Source: JASLQO01 sp002327525
GTDB taxonomy: Bacteria; Pseudomonadota; Gammaproteobacteria; Pseudomonadales; Azotimanducaceae
DNA length: 64,000 nt
Reading direction: 5' to 3'
Assembly: GCA_030744435.1 (NCBI GenBank)
Contig: JASLQO010000009.1
Location: 124,001 to 188,000 of the forward strand
Within the stretch, counting starts at the first letter, position 1. Every line of letters starts with the position of its first letter. The notes beneath the pieces were generated by a model. It did not search any database and had not been told where the DNA came from. It saw only the letters and a program-made list of their open reading frames with translations. Position numbers and translations under genes: made by a program. Shown piece by piece: positions 52,888 to 63,711 of this stretch.

Positions 52888-54246
52888 CTATGATGTGCCA
52901 TAGGCCTGAGCCGGTAGCCAGGTCACCAACGCATCCCAGTTGAAGATGATCATAAGACCGATGACCTGCAGGATGATGAAGGGCACTACGCCGCGGTAGA
53001 TGGTGCTTACCTCGATGCCCTCGGGTGCGACGCCTTTCAGGTAGAAAATCGCAAACCCCACTGGCGGTGTCAGAAAACTCGTCTGCAGGCAAACGGCGAA
53101 GAGTATCGTGAACCACACCGGATCGAAGCCGAGGTCCACCACTACCGGTGAGACCAGCGGCAGGATGATCAGCGTGAGTTCTATCCAGTCGAGAAAGAAG
53201 CCGAGTACGAAAGTGGCAATCAGAATGCATACCAGAATCCCGGTCGGCCCGAACGGCAGGTTGAGCAGGGCGCCGGAGATCAACTCATCACCGCCGAGAC
53301 CGCGCAATACAAGCGAAAAGGCGGTTGCACCAAGCAGCACGGCGAAAATGAACGCGGTTGTGCGCGTGGTCTCATACAACACCTCACGCATCACGGCGCC
53401 ACTCATTCGACGCTTTATGAAAGCGAGCAACGCAGCCCCTGCAGCACCCACACCCGCGGCTTCGGTGGGTGTGGCCAGGCCCAGGAAAATACTGCCGAGC
53501 ACCGCCAGAATCAAAAAGGTGGGTGGCAGGATGGCGAGAAACAGCTCAACCACGGCGGTGAGATCGATGGGGTCGTGCTTTACCGCCGGGGCGGCATCCG
53601 GCTTCAGGATGCCGTAGCCCAGCAGATAGGCGATGTACAGGCCGCCCAACAACATGCCGGGGAACACCGCGCCGAGGAAGAGATCGCCCACGCTCATCGA
53701 CATGCGGTCGGCCATCAGCACCAGCATGATGCTCGGTGGAATCAGAATACCCAACGTGCCGACAGCGCATACCGTACCGGCTGCAAGCGATTTGTCGTAG
53801 CCCTCTTTCAGCATCACGGGCAAACCCAGCAAAGCGAGAAGTACGACGGACGCGCCGATGATGCCGGTAGTGGCAGCCAGCAGCAGACCGATCAGGGTTA
53901 CGGTGATGGCGAGCCCACCGTGAATTCCGCCAAACAGGCGGGCGAAGCTGACCATCAGCTGATTTGCGATTCCCGAGCGGTCGAGCAGCAGGCCCATGAA
54001 GATGAACATGGGTAGCGCCACCATCACCCAGTTCTCCATCACGTTCCAGATGCGGTCTACGGTGAGCGAGGTGTAGCCCCAGTCCATGCTGACGGCGACG
54101 TTGAAGTCCACGTTCAGCACGATGGCGAAGGCGGTGAACAGCACCGAAAGGCCGCCCAGAATCCAGGCGACGGGAAAGCCGGTGAATACCAGGGCGATGA
54201 AACTCACGAACATAAGAATCGCGAGAAGCTCGTTACCCGGCATCAT
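52888..54246 (-). CDS. dctM: TRAP transporter large permease subunit (DctM)
   Basis: A 452-residue protein with about twelve hydrophobic segments, the DctM signature around WNVMENWVMVALPMFIFMGL and GIIGASVVLLALLGLPVMLK. It forms the Na+-coupled transport channel of a TRAP system. It overlaps the small subunit by 14 bp. The 12-helix length fits the normal unfused form. Confidence 0.92.
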   Translation of the reverse strand: MMPGNELLAILMFVSFIALVFTGFPVAWILGGLSVLFTAFAIVLNVDFNVAVSMDWGYTSLTVDRIWNVMENWVMVALPMFIFMGLLLDRSGIANQLMVSFARLFGGIHGGLAITVTLIGLLLAATTGIIGASVVLLALLGLPVMLKEGYDKSLAAGTVCAVGTLGILIPPSIMLVLMADRMSMSVGDLFLGAVFPGMLLGGLYIAYLLGYGILKPDAAPAVKHDPIDLTAVVELFLAILPPTFLILAVLGSIFLGLATPTEAAGVGAAGAALLAFIKRRMSGAVMREVLYETTRTTAFIFAVLLGATAFSLVLRGLGGDELISGALLNLPFGPTGILVCILIATFVLGFFLDWIELTLIILPLVSPVVVDLGFDPVWFTILFAVCLQTSFLTPPVGFAIFYLKGVAPEGIEVSTIYRGVVPFIILQVIGLMIIFNWDALVTWLPAQAYGTS

Positions 54247-54766
54247 GCTGCTCCGGGTCGCCGAAAAAGAGAAACGCCCACACCCGCGACAGGCGGCTCA
54301 GGGTCGCGAGCAGCAGCAGCACAAAGCCGACTGGCAGCATGCTCTTGATGGCCCACCGCAGCGGCAACCCTCCGGGTGAGGGTGAAATTTCGGATAGCTC
54401 GAAACTGGCCCACACAAAGGGCACGGCGAATATGAGAATCAGTGCGACGAACGGTAGAAGAAATAGAACGATGCCATACAGCTCGATCCAGGCCTGCATC
54501 TCGGGTGACAGGCGCGCGTGCAGGACGTCCACGCGAATGTGTGCGTCAGACTGATAGGCGTAGCCGAGTCCGAGCAGAAAGCCCGTGGAGTAGAGGTGCC
54601 ACTGAATTTCCTCGAACTCGATGCGCCCTTCGCCGAATGCGTAGCGCAGCACCACGTTCAGCACGATGATGGCCAGCAGCGCAATCCACAGCCACGAAAT
54701 CAACTCACCAATCTTCTCAAGCCACGGGTCCACCCGGCGCGACAGCGCGGTGTGAGGCAAATCCAT
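54233..54766 (-). CDS. dctQ: TRAP transporter small permease subunit (DctQ)
   Basis: A 177-residue protein with four hydrophobic segments. WLWIALLAIIVLNVVLRYAF and HLYSTGFLLGLGYAYQSDAH, then IRVDVL, are DctQ hallmarks. It partners DctM. Its ATG overlaps the TGA of the binding-protein gene by one base, so the three TRAP genes are one operon transcribed in the order P, Q, M. Confidence 0.9.
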   Translation of the reverse strand: MDLPHTALSRRVDPWLEKIGELISWLWIALLAIIVLNVVLRYAFGEGRIEFEEIQWHLYSTGFLLGLGYAYQSDAHIRVDVLHARLSPEMQAWIELYGIVLFLLPFVALILIFAVPFVWASFELSEISPSPGGLPLRWAIKSMLPVGFVLLLLATLSRLSRVWAFLFFGDPEQHDAG

Positions 54767-55887
54767 CAGAAATCGCGGGGCAGGTAGGCGAGCGCTTTCC
54801 AGTGCGCGTAGTCCGATCGAAACTCGCGCTGTGCGGTGAGTATCCGGCGAAAGTGATCATCGCGCGCAGCCTCTTCCTCCAATACCTGCTCGGTGACCTT
54901 CTCCAGTTCGCGCAACAGCGCCTCGGGCAATGTTTGCGCGGAAACGCCAATGTCGGGAAACCCGGCGATGATGGCTCCCTGCTTGGCCTCGGAATTGGCC
55001 AGGTTGCGTATCACACCAGCCGTACATGCGATTTCGATCAGTTTTTGATCGGCTTTCGAAATTCTCTCCCATACCTGCATGTTCACCACCATGTGCGAGG
55101 CAGTGGAGGGTTGGTGCCAGCCCGGATAGTAGTTGTAGCTGGCAATGCGGTTGAAACCGAGTGCCTGGTCGACGATGGGTAAGGCATACTCGCTGGCATC
55201 GATGGCGCCCTTCTCCAACGCCTGAAAGATCTCCCCACCCGGAATCATGGTCACGGATGCGCCGACGCGCTCGATCACTTTCCCACCGATGCCGGCAAAG
55301 CGAATCTTCAGTCCCTGAACATCGTCCAGAGTCTCGATGCGCTCGCGGAACCAGCCAGCCGTTTCCGGTCCTGTCATGCCACACAAAATGGGGTGCACGT
55401 TGTGCGCTGAATACAGCTCCTCGCCGAGCTGACGGCCACCCGCCTCATACCACCATGCTGCGAACTCCCAGGGTTCCATGCCGAAGGGGACGGCCGCAAT
55501 CAGCGCAGAGGCAGGAATCTTGCCCTGATCGTATCCGAGCCAGGTGTAACCCGCTTCCAGTTTCCCGTCTCGTACCGCGTCGGTGATGCCGAACGCGGGA
55601 ACCAGTTCGCCGGGCTCGAACACCTGCAGGTCAACCGCGCCGGAGCTCGATGAGCGCAGCATGTCGGTCACATAGATGGGATTGTCGCCGATCACCGGCA
55701 TATTGCTCGAAAATGACACAGGCAGACGCCAGCTGATGCGGTTGGAAACCGCCTCCCGATTTTCTGATACGGGGGCGGCATCTCGCTCTCCCGGTGGACG
55801 TATCGAGAGGCTGCCGACCATACCGACAACGAAGGCCACCGCAACGGCTATAGCGGCCGCGCTGTTGCTCACACTCCCCTGACTCAT
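54766..55887 (-). CDS. dctP: TRAP transporter substrate-binding protein (DctP)
   Basis: A 373-residue periplasmic binding protein. An N-terminal hydrophobic anchor/signal (SAAAIAVAVAFVVGMVGSLS) is followed by the DctP fold; the substrate-carboxylate arginine region is GLKIRFAGIGGKVIERVGAS and the connecting helix reads KGAIDASEYALPIVDQALGF. The AYALPI-like surroundings and TSxxM-like segments suggest a mannitol/chloroaromatic-type TRAP family, ligand unknown. Start ATG 55887 with the family-like anchor. Its upstream 263 bp separate it from the divergent pntAA. Confidence 0.88.
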   Translation of the reverse strand: MSQGSVSNSAAAIAVAVAFVVGMVGSLSIRPPGERDAAPVSENREAVSNRISWRLPVSFSSNMPVIGDNPIYVTDMLRSSSSGAVDLQVFEPGELVPAFGITDAVRDGKLEAGYTWLGYDQGKIPASALIAAVPFGMEPWEFAAWWYEAGGRQLGEELYSAHNVHPILCGMTGPETAGWFRERIETLDDVQGLKIRFAGIGGKVIERVGASVTMIPGGEIFQALEKGAIDASEYALPIVDQALGFNRIASYNYYPGWHQPSTASHMVVNMQVWERISKADQKLIEIACTAGVIRNLANSEAKQGAIIAGFPDIGVSAQTLPEALLRELEKVTEQVLEEEAARDDHFRRILTAQREFRSDYAHWKALAYLPRDF

Positions 55888-56150
55888 TGGCTCATCCCAC
55901 ACGCAACAGCGGTGAGTGTACGGTGCCGGGTAGGCGCGTGGCGAGCACCAACTGGGTTACTCTCGGCTTCTCTGCACATCCGGATTTACGCGATTGATGT
56001 ACGCACACCAACAATAGTTAACACATGAATTGTTTTCGCTCAGCGCTCTAGTAGAGTCATTTGTTTCGCGTTGCACAAAATGCGTAGGGTTCTGCGTACC
56101 ACCGTGTCGCGTTTTCATCTGTTTGTCTTGTTGTCCACTTGGGGGATTGC

Positions 56151-57275
<1,125 letters not shown>

Positions 57276-57289
57276 CGGAGTCTGAAGAA

Positions 57290-57592
57290 ATGGAAGCAGT
57301 TCTTTTAGGCCTGGTATTAATGCTGTCGATCTTCCTCGGCTTCGAGTTGATCTCCAAAGTACCGGCAACGCTGCACACGCCGCTGATGTCGGGCGCCAAC
57401 GCCATCTCGGGCATCACTATCGTCGGGGCGCTGGTTTCCGCGGGGGCGGGTGCCAGTGGGGTGGCCACCATCCTTGGTGGATTCGCCGTGGTGTTTGCAA
57501 CCATCAACGTGGTGGGGGGCTATCTGGTGACCAACCGGATGCTCTCCATGTTCAAGAAAAAAGATGACACCTCCGCCGGAGGTCAGTCATGA
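57290..57592 (+). CDS. pntAB: NAD(P) transhydrogenase subunit alpha part 2
   Basis: A 100-residue membrane subunit with three helices. SIFLGFELISKVPATLHTPL and MSGANAISGITIVGAL are the conserved start of the proton channel domain. ATG 57290 lies 14 bp after pntAA and its stop overlaps pntB by 4 bp. Confidence 0.93.
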   Translation: MEAVLLGLVLMLSIFLGFELISKVPATLHTPLMSGANAISGITIVGALVSAGAGASGVATILGGFAVVFATINVVGGYLVTNRMLSMFKKKDDTSAGGQS

Positions 57593-58950
57593 GTGTCGAG
57601 CTGATCAACGTGTGGTACATCGTCGCCGCGGCGCTGTTCGTGTTGGGATTGAAGCAGCTGGGCTCTCCGGCCACCGCCGTACGCGGTAACCTGCTGTCGT
57701 CTATCGGTATGTTGATCGCTGTGGTGGTCACCCTATTCTCGCAGCAGATCATGGAGTTTCAGTGGATAGTGGTCGCGGCTGCGATTGGCGCCATCATCGG
57801 TGCGGTAACGGCACAGAAAGTCGTCATGACCAGCATGCCGGAGATGGTCGCGCTGTTTAACGGTTCCGGCGGTGTGGCGAGCCTTCTCGTAGGCTGGGCC
57901 GCGCTGTACAAGGTCGGCAACACCAGTTTCACGGATGTGACCATTTTGCTGTCTATCCTCATCGGTGGCGTCACCTTCTCCGGCAGTGTCGTTGCCTGGG
58001 GTAAGCTGGCGGAGGTAATGACCAGCCGCGCCATCGTGTTTGGCGCTCAGCGTCTCGTTAACGCACTGGTCCTCGTTGCTCTCGTTGCCTGTGGTGTGCT
58101 TTTCTGTCTGGAACCGGCCGTAGATTCACCTTACCTGTATGCCGTCATCGGGCTGTCGCTGGTGTTCGGCGTCATGGCGGTCATTCCCATCGGTGGTGCC
58201 GACATGCCGGTGGTGATCAGCCTGCTGAATTCGTACTCGGGCCTGGCTGCCTGTGCGGCGGGTTTTGCGATCAACAACAACATTCTCATCGTGGCAGGAT
58301 CTTTGGTGGGTGCCGCGGGCATCATCCTCACCAATATCATGTGTAAGGCCATGAACCGGTCACTGGCGAACGTATTGTTTTCGGGCTTTGGCGCAGTCAA
58401 AACAGCCACCAAGGTGGAAGGTGAGGTCAAGCCGATTACGGCGGATGATGCGTTTCTCATTCTCGAAGCGGCTTCGTCCGTTACCTTCGTACCTGGCTAT
58501 GGTATGGCGGTGGCGCAGGCACAACACGTGGTGCGGGAGCTTGGAGAACTGCTGGAAGGCAACGGTGCAGAAGTCACCTATGCCATTCATCCCGTGGCCG
58601 GACGCATGCCCGGACACATGAACGTACTGCTGGCCGAGGCCAACGTACCTTACGATCAGCTGGTGGAGATGGATGACATCAACCCGCGCATCGACAATAT
58701 CGATGTGGCGGTGGTCATTGGCGCCAACGACGTGGTCAACCCGGCCGCGCGCGAGGACGAGAACAGTCCCATCTACGGCATGCCCATCATCAACGTCGAC
58801 TCGGCGCGCACAGTGTTCGTGCTGAAGCGCTCGATGGCATCAGGCTTCTCGGGTGTCGACAATCCGCTATTTTTTGGTGAGAACACGCGCATGTTGTTTG
58901 GTGACGCGAAGGAGTCTATCTCCGGCGTTATCGCCGAATTCAAAGGTTGA
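57589..58950 (+). CDS. pntB: NAD(P) transhydrogenase subunit beta
   Basis: A 453-residue protein joining membrane helices (domain II) to an NADP(H)-binding domain III. Marks: QKVVMTSMPEMVALFNGSGG, PVVISLLNSYSGLAACAAGF, and domain III FVPGYGMAVAQAQHVVRELG, HPVAGRMPGHMNVLLAEA, VVIGANDVVNPAAREDENSP. Completes the proton-pumping transhydrogenase that supplies NADPH, useful to NADPH-demanding isoprenoid and PHA synthesis seen in the window. Confidence 0.95.
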   Translation: MSVELINVWYIVAAALFVLGLKQLGSPATAVRGNLLSSIGMLIAVVVTLFSQQIMEFQWIVVAAAIGAIIGAVTAQKVVMTSMPEMVALFNGSGGVASLLVGWAALYKVGNTSFTDVTILLSILIGGVTFSGSVVAWGKLAEVMTSRAIVFGAQRLVNALVLVALVACGVLFCLEPAVDSPYLYAVIGLSLVFGVMAVIPIGGADMPVVISLLNSYSGLAACAAGFAINNNILIVAGSLVGAAGIILTNIMCKAMNRSLANVLFSGFGAVKTATKVEGEVKPITADDAFLILEAASSVTFVPGYGMAVAQAQHVVRELGELLEGNGAEVTYAIHPVAGRMPGHMNVLLAEANVPYDQLVEMDDINPRIDNIDVAVVIGANDVVNPAAREDENSPIYGMPIINVDSARTVFVLKRSMASGFSGVDNPLFFGENTRMLFGDAKESISGVIAEFKG

Positions 58951-59017
58951 CCTCACGGGACCTGGGTGCGCCCTCCGGGGTGCGCTCCATCGCTCCTCCG
59001 CACGACAGCAGGTAGTT

Positions 59018-60349
59018 TTACGCGCTCTCGCTTTGGGCAATAATCGCCTCGGTGGTCTCTAAATCGCCACGCAGAGAACGGGCACCCGTGAAGTAGTGTA
59101 TGGCTGCCCACAGGTTTACCAGCACCGCGAAACACAGCGCATAGCGCAGCGAGTCGGTTGCATATGGCGGCGCCAGCAAATCGCTCGTAATTCCCACGAC
59201 GTAGGGGCCCATCCCCATGCCGATGATGTTCAGCATGAACAGCAGAATGGCCGAGGCGACTGCCCGCATCCGCAACGTCACCAGCCCCTGCGTCATGGCA
59301 AAGGACGGACCGAGGTACATGCCGCCCAGAATGGACACTGCCATCAGCGAGGGAATGACCGCCCAGATACCCCCATAGAGATAGGCGACAAACTGAAATG
59401 GCACCATAATCAGCGTCGAGTAACCGGGTACCCACATGTACCAGCGGCGATCGTCGGAGCGGTCCGAGAGTTTGTCAGCGAGATAACCGCCCAGAAAAGT
59501 ACCGATGGCGCCGATGCCGCTGATCAGTGCCAGCCATGAGCCGACTTCCGTGATCGGCATGTCGTGACTGCGAATGAGAAACGGCGCATTCCACGTTCCC
59601 GCACCGTATCCGACGAATGCGTGCAGACCGGCAGCGAAAGAGAGATGGCGAAACGATACCCTCTGCCACAACAGTGAAAGAACCTCCTTCACCCCCGGGG
59701 CCGAGGTATCCTCGCTGGTTGATACGTGAGTATCGGCCATGCCACGGGGAGGTTCCCGCAAGGTGAGCCATATCAGCAGCGCGACCAGGATGCCTGGCAG
59801 ACCAACCAGCACGAAGGTGCTTCGCCAACCCAGTTCAGCGGCGCCCCAGCCACCCACGAAGTTGCCAACCATGGAACCAAAGGGAATGCCGAGCGCGTAG
59901 ATGGATAACGCCGTGGCCCGGGTCTCCATGGGGAAGTAGTCGGAGATCAGCGAGTGGCTTGGCGGACTCGCGCCAGCCTCGCCAACACCCACACCGATCC
60001 GGGTGACCAGCAGCATGACGAAGTTCTGGGCAAGTCCGCACAGCGCGGTCATACCGCTCCAGACGATCATAGCGATGGACAGAATCTTCACCCGGCTCCA
60101 GCGATCGGCGAGTGCCGCGATGGGAATGCCGAGCGTCGTGTAGAAGATGGCGAACGCCAGCCCGCCCAGCAGCCCGAGCTGGGTATCGTTGAGTTCGAGT
60201 TCGAGTTTGATCGGTTCCAGCAGTATGGAGAGAATCGAACGATCGATGAAATTGACAACGTAGCCGAGAAACAATACACCCAACGCGTAGTTGCGATAAC
60301 GGGGTGTGAACCGCGGCGCCTGACCTCGCGTCCCGTGATTACTGCTCAT
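59018..60349 (-). CDS. MFS transporter (spinster-like)
   Basis: A 443-residue major facilitator with twelve helices. NYALGVLFLGYVVNFIDRSI at helix 1, then DTQLGLLGGLAFAIFYTTLG, ADRWSRVK in loop 2-3 and GVGVGEAGASPPSHSLISDY in helix 4-5 are typical of the spinster-like group found beside catabolic genes. Substrate unknown, perhaps an organic acid. It converges on pntB. Confidence 0.9.
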   Translation of the reverse strand: MSSNHGTRGQAPRFTPRYRNYALGVLFLGYVVNFIDRSILSILLEPIKLELELNDTQLGLLGGLAFAIFYTTLGIPIAALADRWSRVKILSIAMIVWSGMTALCGLAQNFVMLLVTRIGVGVGEAGASPPSHSLISDYFPMETRATALSIYALGIPFGSMVGNFVGGWGAAELGWRSTFVLVGLPGILVALLIWLTLREPPRGMADTHVSTSEDTSAPGVKEVLSLLWQRVSFRHLSFAAGLHAFVGYGAGTWNAPFLIRSHDMPITEVGSWLALISGIGAIGTFLGGYLADKLSDRSDDRRWYMWVPGYSTLIMVPFQFVAYLYGGIWAVIPSLMAVSILGGMYLGPSFAMTQGLVTLRMRAVASAILLFMLNIIGMGMGPYVVGITSDLLAPPYATDSLRYALCFAVLVNLWAAIHYFTGARSLRGDLETTEAIIAQSESA

Positions 60350-60564
60350 TTGTTGTCTGTATCCTGTTTCTGCGTTGCATGGAGACCTCTCAAACGTTAG
60401 GTATGGGAGGTTGCTCCCTTCTTGTCTTAATCTAGAAGATCAAGCGCACCCCTGTCCTCCACCGCAGCGTATGCGCGCGTGGTGAGAACTGCCTGACGTC
60501 AGCGCCTATGGGACAGATATGGTTTAAGTGGGTGTCTTTGTTCATCTTGACCAGAGGAGTTGAG

Positions 60565-60905
60565 ATGAAACAGAAACCAGCAGGACGGCGCTCGTCGTCA
60601 GAGCCCATCATAAAGGACATCAAACGCAAGACGCATAAGCAATACAGTGCGGAGGAGAAGATCGGCATCGTCTTAGAGGGCTTGCGCGGCGAGAAGGCAT
60701 CGCCCAGGACCTGTATTACAAATGGTCCAAGGATTTTTTGGAGGCTGGCAACAAGCGCCTGGCCGGCGATATTGCCCGACAAGCCTATACCAGCGAGGTG
60801 ACCGAGACGCTAGAACTCGCCTTGCAGGCATCGGGCTGTGATCAAGCCGATGTCGTTCATAAGCCAAAGCCACTCTCGGATAATGGCTCGAGTTACATCT
60901 CTGGC
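60565..60905 (+). mobile_element. IS3-family insertion sequence remnant
   Basis: From ATG 60565 the frame gives the start of an IS3-type OrfA: RRSSSEPIIKDIKRKTHKQY, then SAEEKIGIVLEGLRGEK. A deletion and frameshift at about 60693 moves to a frame with GIAQDLYYKWSKDFLEAGNK and RLAGDIARQAYTSEVTETLE, then LALQASGCDQADVVHKPK and LSDNGSSYISGA, which is an OrfB fragment joined straight on. Most of OrfB and the DDE active site are missing. It has cut the regulator on the other strand. Confidence 0.75.
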
Positions 60906-61230
60906 GCCATCTGTCGCGTTCCTCGGCCTGAACATGTGCCTGGTGTTGCGTTCGGGCCAGATCGCGGTCTGTTCTACGCATCCGCATCCAGAAGAAGGTC
61001 ACCGCGCCGAGCCCGAAGAGAGCGAGGCTGACCTCGAATACCATGTGGAACGACCAGAACGTCTCGGGTTTATCGAAAATGAGATCGAGCACCGTACCCA
61101 CCGTGAGCGTGAGCAGCGCCAGGACGAGTAATCGCTGTTGCCTGCGCCCGCCGTCTGCCGGAGATGGTTTCACGAACCGCTGCGTGGGCTCGCGCTGCAC
61201 CTGTGTGGTTGGGTCCGCCTTCGTGTCCAT
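60905..61230 (-). pseudogene. Truncated LuxR-type membrane regulator
   Basis: From ATG 61230 a protein begins with a polar 35-residue N-terminus, then two membrane helices (QQRLLVLALLTLTVGTVLDL and FHMVFEVSLALFGLGAVTFF) and a basic coiled segment ending ERDRWRQRC. Relatives continue into a LuxR-type HTH domain, but here the sequence meets the IS3 remnant near 60905. The DNA-binding domain is lost. It is adjacent to the LytTR gene but reads as an independent regulator. Confidence 0.55.
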
Positions 61231-61328
61231 GTCTGTTCGAGAACACACGGCGTCTCGCCTGCTTCTCCGAGCTCCGGATGCGAGATCACGGTAGCGCAAT
61301 GATCTCGAGTGAGCGTAGGTAGACCGCG

Positions 61329-62072
61329 CTACATCTGCCGAAACAGATGTCCGTAGCTCTGACTTGTGCGCAGTTTTTCGGGACGTGTTCGCAGGCGCAG
61401 CGTGTAGCGGCCGCGCAGGTCACGCGTAGCGTTCTCGATTTCACTCGCTTTGACGATGATGCCGCGGTGGATGCGCCAGAAGGCCGAGGGATCAAGTTGT
61501 GAGGCAAGGTCCTTGATGCTGGTACGGATGAGGTATTCATCCGTTGCGGTGAATACGGACGTGTATTTCTGATCCGACTTGAAATACACGACCTCTTCCA
61601 CCGGGACGAGTTGTACCGATTCTCCCTGTCCGGCACGCAGCCACTGCAGGTGGTCGGATGTCTCGGCTCGGATCAGACGCTCCACGAGTGTCTCCAGACT
61701 GGCGCGGTCTGTGGGCTGTTGCCGCGCCTGCAAACGATCCACACACAGTTGCAGACGCACTTCGGAGAGGGGTTTGAGCAGGTAGTCGACAGCGGCTGCC
61801 TCGAATGCTTCCACCGCGTGTTGGTCGTATGCGGTGACGAACACCACCTCGATATCGTCGGGCAGAGCACTTGCCACCTGCAGACCGGTGAGGCCTGGCA
61901 TGTGTATGTCGAGAAACACGACATCGGGATGGATGTCCGATATCAGCGAGAGCGCTTCATGCCCGTTTTGTGTGGTGGCGGCGATGTCCAGTTCTGGCCA
62001 GACCTTGTTCAGCTTACCGACCAGATGGTCCAGCAGGTTGGCTTCGTCGTCGACGAGTACGGCGGTTGTCAT
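61329..62072 (-). CDS. LytTR family response regulator
   Basis: A 247-residue regulator. Receiver domain: VLVDDEANLLDHL, phospho-acceptor Asp in VVFLDIHMPGLTG, VTAYDQHA and LLKPLSEVRL. LytTR DNA-binding domain: EEVVYFKSDQKYTSVFT, LIRTSIKDLASQLDPSAFWR and IHRGIIVKASEIE. It overlaps the sensor gene by 4 bp, so the pair is a two-component system of the LytS/AlgZ-AlgR type. Confidence 0.92.
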   Translation of the reverse strand: MTTAVLVDDEANLLDHLVGKLNKVWPELDIAATTQNGHEALSLISDIHPDVVFLDIHMPGLTGLQVASALPDDIEVVFVTAYDQHAVEAFEAAAVDYLLKPLSEVRLQLCVDRLQARQQPTDRASLETLVERLIRAETSDHLQWLRAGQGESVQLVPVEEVVYFKSDQKYTSVFTATDEYLIRTSIKDLASQLDPSAFWRIHRGIIVKASEIENATRDLRGRYTLRLRTRPEKLRTSQSYGHLFRQM

Positions 62073-63124
62073 ACCTGCACCGGCACGTTGTCTGGCCGTG
62101 AGGAGTCGGCAACGGGGTCGTTCTCACCATCGGGGATGAACAACTCAACACGCACGCCGCTTGGTTCGTGATCGGACAGCCGGAATGTGGCGTATCCGTT
62201 GTAGAGTCTCATGAGCCGTTCGCGGATGTTTCTGAGTCCGGTTCCGGTGCCTGCCTGATTGGAGTGGATACCCTTGCCATCGTCCGTTATGTCGATTAGC
62301 AGGCCGCCATTGCGGGCATGCGCGTGTATGTGCACGCAGCCGCCCTCCTCCAGTGGGTCGATGCCGTGACGGACGGCGTTCTCGACGATGGGCTGTACCA
62401 GCATCGGCGGCAGCGGCGTGGAACGCAGCGACTCCTCCACGTCGATCTCGTAGCGCAGACGTTCCTTCATGCGAAGCTGCTGGATGTCGAGGTAGGCACG
62501 GATGATATCGAGTTCCTCACCGAGAGTGGTCACCGCCTGGCGTGTGCGGCGAAGGCTGGAACGAAGCAGGGTGGTGACGTCGACCAGCGTGCGCTCCGCC
62601 TCATCGGGTTGGGCGTGGATCATGCCGGCGATGTTGGAAAGCGTATTGAACAGAAAATGTGGCTCGATCTGAGCCTGTAGCAGACGCAGTTGCGTCTCGA
62701 GCATCTCGCGCTGCTGTGCCTGCCGGTCGGCTTCGGCCTCCGCGAGTTGTGCGCGCAACTCCACCAAACGGGCTCTGGTGCCGAAGATCAGAAACCCGAC
62801 GATTCCGAAGAAGCCGCCCACAATCAGGGTCCCCCAGTCCTCGCTGAAGAAGTACCAGGGGTTTTGCGCCGCAAACCAACCGCCTACCGCCAGACCCACC
62901 GCCAGACCCACTGCGGTGATAGGGATGGGTGCGAGGTATGGGGACATCCGGCCTTCGGCCAGAGGCGGCAGAAGGACGAACGCGGTGTTGATGCCGTAGC
63001 CGATGCTGCACGATACGAGCAGCGTGCGCAGAAACGGTCCGGTTTCTCCGAGGGACCACAGCAACAGCGCGATAGCCGCGCTCAACAACGTGGTCCAGCC
63101 GTAGCTGTGCAACGCGCTTTTCAT
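62069..63124 (-). CDS. Sensor histidine kinase (LytS/AlgZ type)
   Basis: A 351-residue membrane kinase. About four helices occupy the first 120 residues, then a coiled coil. The His_kinase motif is QLRLLQAQIEPHFLFNTLSN (acceptor His in PHF), and the ATPase domain has PPMLVQPIVENAVRHGID and GTGTGLRNIRERL. Signal unknown. The downstream LytTR regulator is its partner. Confidence 0.92.
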   Translation of the reverse strand: MKSALHSYGWTTLLSAAIALLLWSLGETGPFLRTLLVSCSIGYGINTAFVLLPPLAEGRMSPYLAPIPITAVGLAVGLAVGGWFAAQNPWYFFSEDWGTLIVGGFFGIVGFLIFGTRARLVELRAQLAEAEADRQAQQREMLETQLRLLQAQIEPHFLFNTLSNIAGMIHAQPDEAERTLVDVTTLLRSSLRRTRQAVTTLGEELDIIRAYLDIQQLRMKERLRYEIDVEESLRSTPLPPMLVQPIVENAVRHGIDPLEEGGCVHIHAHARNGGLLIDITDDGKGIHSNQAGTGTGLRNIRERLMRLYNGYATFRLSDHEPSGVRVELFIPDGENDPVADSSRPDNVPVQV

Positions 63125-63125
63125 G

Positions 63126-63279
63126 TCACGAAGCGCGCGTATCTGAAAAGTGGTGGCGTTTCATCACACTCGTATCGTAGTCGAAGGTCGCCAGCGAACT
63201 CAGCATGCCCTGCGGCGAGGGATTGTCCGGGTGCAAGGCGAGCACAGTGTGGACGGGAATCGTCGTTTCATGGCGTCGT
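63126..63279 (-). other. Short open tail between the sensor kinase and DUF2141 genes
   Basis: A frame reading IPVHTVLALHPDNPSPQGML, then SSLATFDYDTSVMKRHHF, stops at 63126. It has no start and follows the DUF2141 stop. It could be the end of a lost gene, but I do not recognise it. Confidence 0.3.
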
Positions 63280-63711
63280 TCAGTGATTCAAATTAATGGT
63301 GATGTCGGTATCTCCAGATACGGAGAACTTCACGTCCTGCCACGACGGTGGCCCGAAGCTGCCGAGCGCGTTGTTGGAGAATCCCCATGGCTCTTTCGGC
63401 ATGCCAACGAAGTTGCTGTCCATCTTCTGGTTTTCGTTCTGGTCGTGCATGACGCGCACCCCGTATTCACCGGGGGTGAGATCGTGCACTACATAGGTGA
63501 CCGTGCCACTCTTTGCCGCCAGGATGGTCGCGGCGACGGGTGGGGCGCTGTCGTCCGTGAATTGCTGCTCGCTGCCGAGCACCGCGACCATGATCTTTCC
63601 GTCATCGCTGGGTACCCGGGCGATGTTGACAGTGAGGGTGTCCGCCGTGGCGGTGGAGGCGAGCAGCGGCGGCAATAGGGACCAGAGGGTTCCGAACAGT
63701 CGTCTTTTCAT
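63280..63711 (-). CDS. DUF2141 domain protein, secreted
   Basis: A 143-residue exported protein. A signal peptide (MKRRLFGTLWSLLPPLLAST, cleavage after TADTL-like residues 22-24) precedes a beta-sandwich DUF2141 domain with GKIMVAVLGSEQQF, HDLTPGEYGVRVMHDQNENQ and PKEPWGFSNNALGSFGPPSW, the strongly conserved block. Periplasmic or surface; function unknown. The 289 bp from 63712 to the window end show no supported gene. Confidence 0.87.
   Translation of the reverse strand: MKRRLFGTLWSLLPPLLASTATADTLTVNIARVPSDDGKIMVAVLGSEQQFTDDSAPPVAATILAAKSGTVTYVVHDLTPGEYGVRVMHDQNENQKMDSNFVGMPKEPWGFSNNALGSFGPPSWQDVKFSVSGDTDITINLNH

Noticed and set aside
58960..58995. Possible terminator between pntB and the MFS gene
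   Set aside because: The stem is interrupted and lacks a T-run.
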